Assembly (NCBI RefSeq): GCF_049275935.1
Contig: NZ_CP184830.1
Location: forward strand, 4,030,001 to 4,094,000
DNA: 64,000 bases
Reading direction: 5' to 3'
Source: Endozoicomonas_A sp049275935
GTDB taxonomy: Bacteria > Pseudomonadota > Gammaproteobacteria > Pseudomonadales > Endozoicomonadaceae
A model generated the notes under the pieces. The model was not told the DNA's origin, made no database searches, and saw nothing but the letters and a program-made list of their open reading frames with translations. The position numbers were made by a program, and so were the translations under genes. Numbering within the stretch: position 1 is the stretch's first letter; every line of letters starts with the position of its first letter. Positions 54,575-62,500 of the stretch are shown here, piece by piece.

Positions 54575-55012
54575 TCAGAGGGTTCGAATATACACATCGG
54601 GACTGATGGCTATGTCAGGATATGTTTTCAGCAGCTTTTTATCGTAAGTCACCAGGGGGATACTCTGGCCTTTCGCCACAGCAATGAAAAGGGTGTCATA
54701 AGCAGGGTGCTTGTCTTCACAGGCCAGAATCAAGGCCTCCCGCCAGTAATGTTCGGTCGGATGAACACGGCTGAACAGGGTGCTGGCATCCTGAAGCACA
54801 TCCAGGCCGGTTTGCACGGAAATGCTTTTTTGGGTAATCCACTGCCATAGCACATTGGTCAGCTCGGCCCTGATGGAGTCGGGTACGTGAATAGTTTCTG
54901 TACGAGCGATGGTTGTGAGTGAATCTTCTGCAAAGTCCGTTTCGTTAAGAAGGCCATAGGCAAATACCATGGTATCGATGACAGCTGCTTTTATGCCCTT
55001 ATTTGCCATCAT
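54575..55012 (-). CDS. PIN-domain toxin (VapC/FitB type)
   Basis: A 145-residue PIN nuclease. The acidic active-site positions are visible: Asp in AAVIDTMVFAYG, Glu in PDSIRAELTNVLWQW and Asp in HPAYDTLFIAVAKG followed by PLVTYDKKLLKTYPD. ATG 55012 overlaps the antitoxin stop codon; the frame is open seven codons further up. It should cleave RNA and be held inactive by the upstream-encoded antitoxin. Expression is by a two-gene operon. Confidence 0.9.
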   Translation of the reverse strand: MMANKGIKAAVIDTMVFAYGLLNETDFAEDSLTTIARTETIHVPDSIRAELTNVLWQWITQKSISVQTGLDVLQDASTLFSRVHPTEHYWREALILACEDKHPAYDTLFIAVAKGQSIPLVTYDKKLLKTYPDIAISPDVYIRTL

Positions 55013-55233
55013 GGACGCCCTTCGTTGCGCCACTCGTCCATTTCTTCATGATGGGTTTCCGGGAGCTGGTTCCAGCGGCTTCTGATACGGTCAATTGTAT
55101 CCTGCTTCCTGGGGTAGCTGGCTTCCAGCAGTTCCCGCAACTCCTGCTCCATGGAACGATTGGCTGCTTTGGCTTTCAGTTTAAGGCGCTCAACCAGTTC
55201 ATCGGGTAGATTTCTAATGGTCAGTGTTGCCAT
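55009..55233 (-). CDS. FitA/VapB-type ribbon-helix-helix antitoxin
   Basis: A 74-residue antitoxin. MATLTIRNLPDELVERLKLK then AKAANRSMEQELRELLEASY is the N-terminal ribbon-helix-helix of the FitA type. The tail (RSRWNQLPETHHEEMDEWRN) would wrap the PIN toxin. It overlaps the toxin start by 4 nt. A palindromic operator lies about 40 bp upstream. Confidence 0.9.
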   Translation of the reverse strand: MATLTIRNLPDELVERLKLKAKAANRSMEQELRELLEASYPRKQDTIDRIRSRWNQLPETHHEEMDEWRNEGRP

Positions 55234-55273
55234 AGGGGGCCTCCATTTTGCTAAGTCATTGCGCTACCATTTT

Positions 55274-55299
55274 ATATGCTAGCATATTGAAAGCATGCT
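55274..55299 (-). promoter_or_regulatory. Palindromic operator of the PIN toxin-antitoxin operon
   Basis: ATATGCTAGCATAT (55274-55287) is a perfect 14-bp palindrome, followed by AGCATGCT (55292-55299), another palindrome sharing the AGCAT core. It lies just upstream of the antitoxin start, where FitA/VapB proteins bind to repress their own operon. Confidence 0.6.
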
Positions 55300-55437
55300 G
55301 GCGTTAATGGCGTGTAAGCAATATGATCAGCTGTTAATTATGTATCAGGCACTCTTGTGATTCAGCGTTATTCATCCCGCCAGCAGCCGCTGGGTCAATC
55401 GTTTATCTGTAGTGGTCAAGTAAAAACGGACACCTGA

Positions 55438-55895
55438 TTAAGCTGCTTTTTTCAATTTTTGCTTCTCGAAGTCTACTGGACTCATATAGTCCAGATAGGA
55501 ATGCAATCTTTTATTGTTGTAGAACAAAATGTAATCAATAACATGTGCCTCTACTTCTGCCCGAGTATCATAAATATAATGATCCGTTCTTTCCCTTTTC
55601 AGGCTGCCAAAGAACTGCTCCATCACAGAGTTATCCCAGCAATTACCCTTGCGACCCATACTACAGACCATCCCATACTCCCTGAGTTGATTCTGATACT
55701 CCAGAGACGCGTACTGGCTGCCACGATCTGAATGGTGCATCACACCATCTCCAGGCGAAACATCTCCGGGTCAATCTGTTGATTTTTTGCCTGTTGTTTA
55801 TTCCATTAGTAGAAGCTGCTGCGACTAACTTTTAGTGCTTTGCATAGCGTTACGACAGGATAGGCCTTCCTCTCCCGCTGTATGAAGGCGTATCT
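55438..55895 (-). pseudogene. IS3-family transposase OrfB, internally deleted
   Basis: The N-terminal bit (RYAFIQRERKAYPVVTLCKA then LKVSRSSFY) is followed by an in-frame TAA near 55,808 and closes after DPEMFRLEMV. The C-terminal 100 residues resume in another frame with VMHHSDRGSQYASLEYQNQL, SMGRKGNCWDNSVMEQFFGS and FYNNKRLHSYLDYMSPVDFE. These give the second Asp and the Glu of the DDE catalytic triad. The section between, including the first Asp, is absent. Confidence 0.85.
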
Positions 55896-55903
55896 TACAG
55901 CTG

Positions 55904-56357
55904 GTCTTTCGCAAAGAAGGCCATGGCTTTTTTTAAGATTTCCTGTTCCATTTTCAGCTGTTTGTTTTCAGCTTCAAGCTCTTTGATTCTCTGCTGTTCA
56001 GTCGTCAGGGCCTGATGGCCTTTGCCGGGGAAAGCCAGCTCTTTCTTCTCTTCACTGAGTCGAACCCAACGACGGAGGTTAGTCGCACAAATTCCTAGGA
56101 GCCTGACCGAGAATAGCGCCCGTAGCGAGGACGGCAGAAAATTGAGGATGAAAATTCGGTTTTGTGAGGAGAATAGCGAGCTATTTGACGAACAAAAGCG
56201 GATTTTCAGACCAATTTGCTGCCGCCGCAGTAGGGCAGTCTATTCTCGGTCAGGCTCCTAGACTTCTGGCGACTGCTGTAGGCGACTGAGCTTGTTCAGT
56301 AACCAGTTTTACAGCTTTGAGTTTGAATTCCTGAGAATAATGTTTTCGCGTTGCCAT
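55904..56357 (-). pseudogene. IS3-family OrfA interrupted by a small element
   Basis: It starts MATRKHYSQEFKLKAVKLVT then EQAQSPTAVARSL, is interrupted at 56261-56095, and continues GICATNLRRWVRLSEEKKEL to the leucine-zipper end KQLKMEQEILKKAMAFFAKD. Removing the insert plus one CTAG restores the frame exactly (S-L-G-I). The frame ends with TAA after DQL, where programmed frameshifting into OrfB would normally occur. Confidence 0.85.
56095..56261. mobile_element. MITE-like element with CTAG target duplication
   Basis: A non-coding insert of about 159 bp bounded by terminal inverted repeats GAGCCTGACCGAGAATAG and its complement, flanked on each side by CTAG (56095-56098 and 56258-56261). The interrupted orfA reads AGTCTAGGAATT when one CTAG and the insert are removed, so the duplication is directly confirmed. 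CTAG fits the YTAR target of IS5-type transposases, the likely source of mobility. Confidence 0.85.
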
Positions 56358-56445
56358 TATGAACCTCGTTACTGGTTGCACTATTGTGCTTAACGAGGTG
56401 TCCGGTGTCATTAGACCACTTCATTTATATTCTTTAAAGGCATAA

Positions 56446-56480
56446 AGAAAAACACCGTCTGACATTTATATGCCAGACAG
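56446..56480 (-). terminator. Terminator of sodB
   Basis: On the minus strand CTGTCTG (56480-56474) pairs with CAGACGG (56461-56455), with one G-T pair. It is followed by TGTTTTTCTTT. It lies 100 nt after the sodB stop codon. Confidence 0.6.
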
Positions 56481-56580
56481 TGAAGGTCAAAAATTAAGCC
56501 TGTTTGCTAACTTAAATGTTAGAATTTCCAACAAATTGTGCTGATTTCCAACTTAATTGTGTATCTATCAAATCAGAATC

Positions 56581-57162
56581 TTAACCATCGTAATTAGCCG
56601 CAGCAAAGTCCCAGTTAACCAGTGCCCAGAAATGTTTCAGATACTCTGGACGCACATTGCGATAGTCGATGTAGTAGGCATGCTCCCACAGGTCGCAGGT
56701 CAACAGTGGTTTCTGATTGGTCGTCAAAGGAGTGCCTGCATTGCTGGTGTTTACGATTTCTACAGAACCATCGCTGTTTTTAACCAGCCAGGTCCAGGAA
56801 GAGCCAAAGTTGTTAACCGCTTTGTCGTTGAATGCAGCAACGAAATCGTCAAAAGAACCGAAAGCATTATTGATAGCTTCAGCCAGTTCACCGGCAGGAG
56901 CACCACCACCATTAGGGCTCAGGCAGTTCCAGTAGAACGTGTGGTTCCAGATTTGAGCAGCGTTGTTGAAGATGCCGCCTTCAGAAGTCTTGATGATTTC
57001 TTCCAGGCTCTTGCTCTCCAGCTCGGTACCCGCAACCAGACCGTTCAGTTTGTCAACGTAGGTCTTGTGATGCTTGCCGTAGTGGTAATCCAGAGTTTCT
57101 TCAGAAATGTGAGGAGCCAGTGCATCGCGTGCGTAGGGCAGTGCAGGAAGTTCAAAAGCCAT
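56581..57162 (-). CDS. sodB: Iron superoxide dismutase
   Basis: A 193-residue Fe-type superoxide dismutase. The start MAFELPALPYARDALAPHIS is canonical, with GGAG 12 nt upstream; the frame is open for 54 more codons that are not family-like. Metal ligands: His in LDYHYGKHHKTYVDKLN, His in NNAAQIWNHTFYWNCLSPNG, and Asp and His in LTCDLWEHAYYIDYRNVRPE. The Ala-Ala-Gln in front of the second His motif is typical of the iron rather than manganese enzyme. It is a cytoplasmic defence against superoxide. Confidence 0.97.
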   Translation of the reverse strand: MAFELPALPYARDALAPHISEETLDYHYGKHHKTYVDKLNGLVAGTELESKSLEEIIKTSEGGIFNNAAQIWNHTFYWNCLSPNGGGAPAGELAEAINNAFGSFDDFVAAFNDKAVNNFGSSWTWLVKNSDGSVEIVNTSNAGTPLTTNQKPLLTCDLWEHAYYIDYRNVRPEYLKHFWALVNWDFAAANYDG

Positions 57163-57496
57163 GTTGTCGTTCTCCACTTGGGGGGTTGATCTTGTTTGAC
57201 CTGAATTCGTCTCGCGCGACGATATTAACATCGGTTTGATTACGAATCTATGTGGTGGATAGTTTGGGGGCGCGCGATATCTCTTCAACCCCCGGGTGAC
57301 AGAAAAAACCTGAAACAGTGTCATGAACCGGATATTTCCAGACTGTGATAGGCAATTCCGCTGATTTTCTCTGTTACGGCGCTGATCATAAAGTCTGTTG
57401 CCCTTATTCCAGTCTCTATTTCATAGTAGTATTGCCCCTCAACTGCCCATGGCGGAACAGATGCCCGTAGCGGATTAAGAGACAGATGAGAAACCC

Positions 57497-58309
57497 ATGA
57501 GAGAAGAGAAAAAGGCGATCAATGATATACCGGATTTCTCAATTGCAGCGGACGAGCGTCCGGGGCGCAGGAAAGCTGTGGCTTCCGGAGGAACGCCTCC
57601 TCTCAAGAAAGGGGGCTCGGGGCGGACTGCTTCGGCTAAAGGTGGAAATGGCCTGACCTGGCTCATACTGGTCATGATTGTTGTGCTTGGGGCGGGTGGC
57701 GTCTGGCAATTCAAATTGATACAAAAGGAGTTGGCTGATACCCGCCAGGCCTTGAAGGTCACCCAGGAAAAGCTGAGTACCGTGACCGGAGAGATCACTG
57801 CTACTGGTGAAAACCTTGATCAGAGCGGCTCAGCGCTGCGATCTGAGCTGGAGGTAGTGAATTCTGAAATTCGCAAGCTCTGGGATGTTTCGAATAAGCG
57901 AAACCGTCAGTGGATCCTGATCAATAAGGATAATGTTGCCAAAGCTCTCAAGGAAGCAGATAAAGCAGGCAAAACAGTGGACAAAGCTTCTGGCCAGCTG
58001 AGTGCTTTGCAGAAGCGTATTCGTGAAATGGATCAGTTGATGAAGGCCATTAGCACTGAACAGGTGGCTGCCCAGGGTATGATGACGGAGAGCCTTGCGA
58101 AGTTTGACAAACAGGTTGCTGAAATGAAAAAGCTGGTGGCTGATCAGAAAAAACTTCAGGCTGAGCTCACCAGGAAAGTGGAAGATCAGCAGCAGGCAGT
58201 TAAAGCGGTTGATTCATTCCGGGTGCAGGTTAACCGCAAACTTCAGCAACTGGAAGATACTGTCAGGGAACTGACGCAACCCCCCAGGGAAGGTCTGGGG
58301 CTGGAATAA
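57497..58309 (+). CDS. Membrane-anchored coiled-coil protein
   Basis: A 270-residue protein with a charged cytoplasmic head (residues 1-52), one transmembrane helix (LTWLILVMIVVLGAGGVWQF, about 54-73) and a long, probably periplasmic, coiled coil rich in Ala, Lys, Glu and Gln (QKELADTRQALKVTQEKLST, VAEMKKLVADQKKLQAELTR). No family name can be given. The layout is like small tethered scaffold proteins found in many gammaproteobacteria. It lies divergent from sodB. Confidence 0.75.
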   Translation: MREEKKAINDIPDFSIAADERPGRRKAVASGGTPPLKKGGSGRTASAKGGNGLTWLILVMIVVLGAGGVWQFKLIQKELADTRQALKVTQEKLSTVTGEITATGENLDQSGSALRSELEVVNSEIRKLWDVSNKRNRQWILINKDNVAKALKEADKAGKTVDKASGQLSALQKRIREMDQLMKAISTEQVAAQGMMTESLAKFDKQVAEMKKLVADQKKLQAELTRKVEDQQQAVKAVDSFRVQVNRKLQQLEDTVRELTQPPREGLGLE

Positions 58310-58463
58310 TCCAATCCCCATAGCGTAATTGGTTTCAGGCGCTGCCGAGTGCTAAACAAGATCTCGACAGCTTCTGAAAACCACCTTTCATTTAATGAAA
58401 AGCGAGATTCCGTTTTAAACTGGCTACATTTAAATTAATAACTTTTTCCGGAGATGTGGGTCG

Positions 58464-59408
58464 ATGATGGGCTCTTTTCCCATGACAGTGCGCATATGTC
58501 TGGTGGTTGCGATGGCAGTCATGACCTCTTCCTGCTCACTATTTGACTGGTTTGAGACTAAACCAGACTCTTCCCAATCCGCAAATACAGTTCTAAAAAA
58601 GCCATCAGGCTGGACTTTCAATCATCAATGGCAGGTCAAGAATACTAATCCCTCTCTTAAGTCTCTGGTACCTGGCGAATACATGACCCTGACAGGTCAG
58701 TGCTCATTTTCTGCCGATATGCTGACTCTGCTGGAATCAAAACCAAAGGGTTTGCTGGTTCCTGTCATCAAGGTGACCAGTGATCTGACATTGTCGCCAG
58801 ATTTTGAAAACAGCGTGAGACTTTACCAGATACTCAGATCTCAATTCCCGTTGGCTGGGGCAGGTGACAGCCTGGAATTTTATCAGACCCTGTTATCCAG
58901 CGTTGAACATACCTGTCCTGCCAACATGACCCGGGAGATCGACAGCTGCCAGTTTAAAAAATGGATGTCTTTTACCGGATTAGGGGAAGAAAACACTGTT
59001 TATGATGAAGATCGTCTCAAGCGCTGGTACCAATCTCATTCGTCTGTTAAATACCTGATCATGGGCTCCAGTGAACTGTTTAATTCTGACGCTCTCCTGA
59101 GTGCTCGTTATTCTGCCAATTCCAGATTGATTTCCGAACAGCCCATTTCTGTGAGAGAAAAAAGCATCAGACCCTACCTTGGCAAGGTACGTTTTGACTG
59201 GGCCGTTCCGGGTAATGGCGAGCAAAGACCTTTTATTAGCCTGGGTTCCTGCACATTGAACTGGCAAGAGCTTGAGAAACAGAGAGGTTTACATGGCCCG
59301 GGCTGGATAGAAACGACGTCACTGGTTGAGGTCAATCAGGTTCTGCTTCCCTATTTTATTGAGTTTATGAGCGACGCGACCAAAGCCATCTCAAGGCCGT
59401 CCAGATGA
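58464..59408 (+). CDS. Probable lipoprotein, unknown function
   Basis: A 314-residue protein whose N-terminus (MTVRICLVVAMAVMTSSC from an internal Met7) looks like a lipoprotein signal. Cys24 follows TSS, an acceptable but not ideal lipobox. Start ATG 58464 has CCGGAG upstream; ATG 58467 and 58482 are alternatives. The mature part is globular with four further cysteines and no recognised domain (LVPGEYMTLTGQCSFSADML, YLIMGSSELFNSDALLSARY). It may be co-transcribed with the coiled-coil protein 150 bp upstream. Confidence 0.7.
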   Translation: MMGSFPMTVRICLVVAMAVMTSSCSLFDWFETKPDSSQSANTVLKKPSGWTFNHQWQVKNTNPSLKSLVPGEYMTLTGQCSFSADMLTLLESKPKGLLVPVIKVTSDLTLSPDFENSVRLYQILRSQFPLAGAGDSLEFYQTLLSSVEHTCPANMTREIDSCQFKKWMSFTGLGEENTVYDEDRLKRWYQSHSSVKYLIMGSSELFNSDALLSARYSANSRLISEQPISVREKSIRPYLGKVRFDWAVPGNGEQRPFISLGSCTLNWQELEKQRGLHGPGWIETTSLVEVNQVLLPYFIEFMSDATKAISRPSR

Positions 59409-59588
59409 GTACTCTGGCGTTTTGACGAGCTGTGCTTTCAAGCCACCGGAATGCAAAACTCCTCGGCAACCCACTGCTAATCTTAAATTGTGAATTCATC
59501 CGACAGGTATGAATTTAGCGTCTTAGGTGCCGGAATGTAAGCTGTTTCTTGGCAGTTGTGTAGTTTTTCAACGGATGTTGTAGACCGC

Positions 59589-62500
59589 ATGGACCATAGA
59601 AGCAGTGGCATTGGCATACCCCATAGCCAACACCTGAACAGTACATCAGTGCATGGTTCCCAGACTTCTGAGGAACAGACAAGTCATGGTGTGGGTTCAG
59701 TTCAACTGCCAAATAAGCTTCTACAAGGCGATCGTCCAATTACAACCCCCATTGGAGACAGGGATATCTCCCATGTCGATGTGGGCACACCCTCAATTCC
59801 AAAACCTCACAACATGATTTGCAGGGCTTATGCCCGTCCTGTCAGTCAGGTTGCTGATCATACTCTTTTCAGACTCAGAGAAAGCATAAGGTCTGAGACA
59901 GTAAAAACTGCTGACAGGAAAACCAGACTACAGATGGCTGAACGGCTGGGCAGGGTCCATGATGTGTTGGGCTGGCGCTTTAAAATGCCAGCTAACCGCC
60001 AACAGCTGGAAACTGGCCTCAATGGCAACAACGGGCCTTTGATGACATTGGCCATGGCCCAATCCATGCTTCATCAGATAGAGGTTCTGCAGACCGGTGT
60101 TGCTGATGCAATCACAGCCAGTGGTCAATCGAAGGAAGCATGGGCATGGGGACTGCTGAAACGGTATGAGCTGGATAAAATGAATCGCGAGGTTCTGGCG
60201 CTCGCTGAGTTCTATTGTCGGCATTCCCCCGAGCTAACAAACCCTGAAGAGATTTCCAGCCCTTCAGAGAATGATCCGTTTCTTGGTCACATCTTTGCAG
60301 AGAATAGTCTCGGCACGCCACCGTTGGTGCCTACACTTGCAACTCCCAGACCGCCTGATGGTCCTGTTCTTTCCACCCGGAGTTTTGAACTATCCAGGGC
60401 GCAACAGGAACTGAGATGTCTCAGAGAAGAGAAAGAAGAATTAGGCAACGAGCTGCAACAGACCCGCAATCAGTTGACTGAACTGAAGGAAGCAGTAGAA
60501 GTCCTCAAGCAGAAAGAAAAGAGAGTGCCTGAAGGTTTTTCAGAAAGGCTGAGTGAGCTTGAGAAAGAACAATCCGAACTAAAAGACGAACTCAGCGAGA
60601 GGGATCGTCAGTTACGTGAGGAGCAGTATCGGATAGTCAGTACCCATGGATCTCCCATTGGCAGCAGCGAATTATTGAGTGCAGAAACCTTCGATTCTGA
60701 CGACAGGCTGGATGAGCTGGAAGCATTGAACAGTCAGCTTCAAGCTCGAATGAAAGAGCAAACCCGAATGCTGGCTGACAATGGCGTTACTCTGTCAGAA
60801 CTCCAGAAACAGGTGGTTGACTCTGGTCAAAAAATAGACGCGCTGCAAAGTCAACTTCAGGCAGCCCATCTGAACCATCAGCAGATGGGTCAGGAGGCTG
60901 TTTCAGCTCTGGAACAAAAGGATCAGCTGGTACTGCGACTGCGGCAGGAGTACCTGGAGAGCTATCAATCCGTTGAAAATGAGCTGAATCAGGAAAGAGC
61001 CAGGCTGGCAGAGCTTCAGCAGAGTTATCAAAATGCTCAAGAGCGAGTGGCTGATTTATTCAGGCAAAATGGGTTACTGCAGCTTGATATCAAGGCACTC
61101 AATAAGGACCTTGAAGCACAAAAGCAAGCGGATTCTGCAGGAGTGGCGCAGCTTGAATCCCAGGTGAAAGAGCTTACCAAGTATCGTGATCGTTGGGTTC
61201 TGGACCATGTCGATATCACTGGCAAGAAAAGGCAAGTTGAAGAAAAGGCGAAGCAACTGGAAGAGCAGCTGAATCTTATTGAAGAAAACCATAAGCAAAA
61301 GCTGGATCAGCTGCAAAGAAAATTTGAAGAAGCAGACAGCAGGGCTCATTCAGCAGAGCAATCACTTTTTGTCCTTGAAGGTGATCATAAAGGGGTGCTT
61401 GCCCGTGAAGAAGATCTCAAAAAAGCATTAACGGATACCAAAAGAGAACTGCGAGAAAAGGTCGAAGAACTCGAGCAGCAGCAGTCTGAGTTTGAGGAAA
61501 AAGCCCGATCATTAAAAGAGATTCATCTGGAACGACAGAAATACGACGATGAAATCAAAGACCTGCAACAAACCCTTGTTGAGCATAAGGATCAGGCTCA
61601 GGAAGAAAAAGCGAAGCTTGAAGCGTCGCTATTGACTAAACAGGCCGAACTGGAAGACTTGCAAGTCGAATATGAGCAGGACTTAAAAGGTCTGGAAGCG
61701 CTGAATGAGCAGCTGGATATAGCCAGAGCTGAGATCACCTCCCTGAAAGAGCAGCTGCAGAGTCTCCGGCTTGAACAGAGTAACGGTTCGCAGGAGAGTC
61801 AATCTCACGAGGCTGAGATGGCTCAGATTGCAGAGCAGTTAAGAGTTGCTGAACAAAAGCATCAAAAAGAAAAAGCTGATTTAGAGTCAGAGGTCGAAAG
61901 CGCCAGAATATCTGAACAGCAGGTACAGATTCAGCTCACAGACAAAGAGAGAGAGCTGAATGAGTTGCAGTCAAGGTTGCAGAGCACTGAGCGTGAACTC
62001 AGGGAAAAAATAGTCAGTCTTGAGAATGATCTTCGCTCAAAAGAGGAGGATCTTTCACAGAGAGATCAGGCGTTAGTGATTGAGAGGAGAAAAGTTCAGG
62101 AGCTAACGGTTAAGAGCGATGGGCTTGAGGAAGAGAAAGATAAACTCGAGTCATCGCTGGCAGCCCTTCGCGGAGAACTTGAGACGGCTCAAAGGGCTAC
62201 CCGGTCCTCGAAAGAGGAGGTCACCGAATATATAAGACAGCTTCAAGCTGCTGAAAACATCGCAGAAAAGCTGCAAAGCAAACTTGATGAAGCAAAAAGC
62301 AAGGAAAGAGAGGCAAGAGAGCGCTCTGCAATAGCTGACGAGTCTATCCCTAAATTGCAGGAGACGTCAGAGCGTTATCACAGAGAGCTTCAGTTAAGCC
62401 AGCAGGAAGTGAATCGACTAAAAGATCTGCTAACCGGCAAAGAAGATGAACTTGCCGAAGCCAAAATCAGGGAAAACTCGCTGTCATCTTCGATCCTGGC

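Larger units (their letters stand above)
55408..56423 (-). mobile_element. Decayed IS3-family insertion sequence
   Basis: The ends are imperfect inverted repeats: TGTAGTGGTCAAGT...CGGACACCTGATTAAG at 55408 and the complement TGAAGTGGTCTAAT...CGGACACCTCGTTAAG ending at 56423. Both begin with the TG typical of IS3 elements. Inside are orfA, broken by a small inserted element, and orfB, with a stop and a large deletion. The total of 1,016 bp includes about 163 bp of foreign insert, so roughly a third of a normal IS3 is missing. It cannot transpose by itself. Confidence 0.85.

Noticed and set aside
56557..57189. A 210-residue plus-strand ORF
   Set aside because: It is an antisense shadow of sodB.
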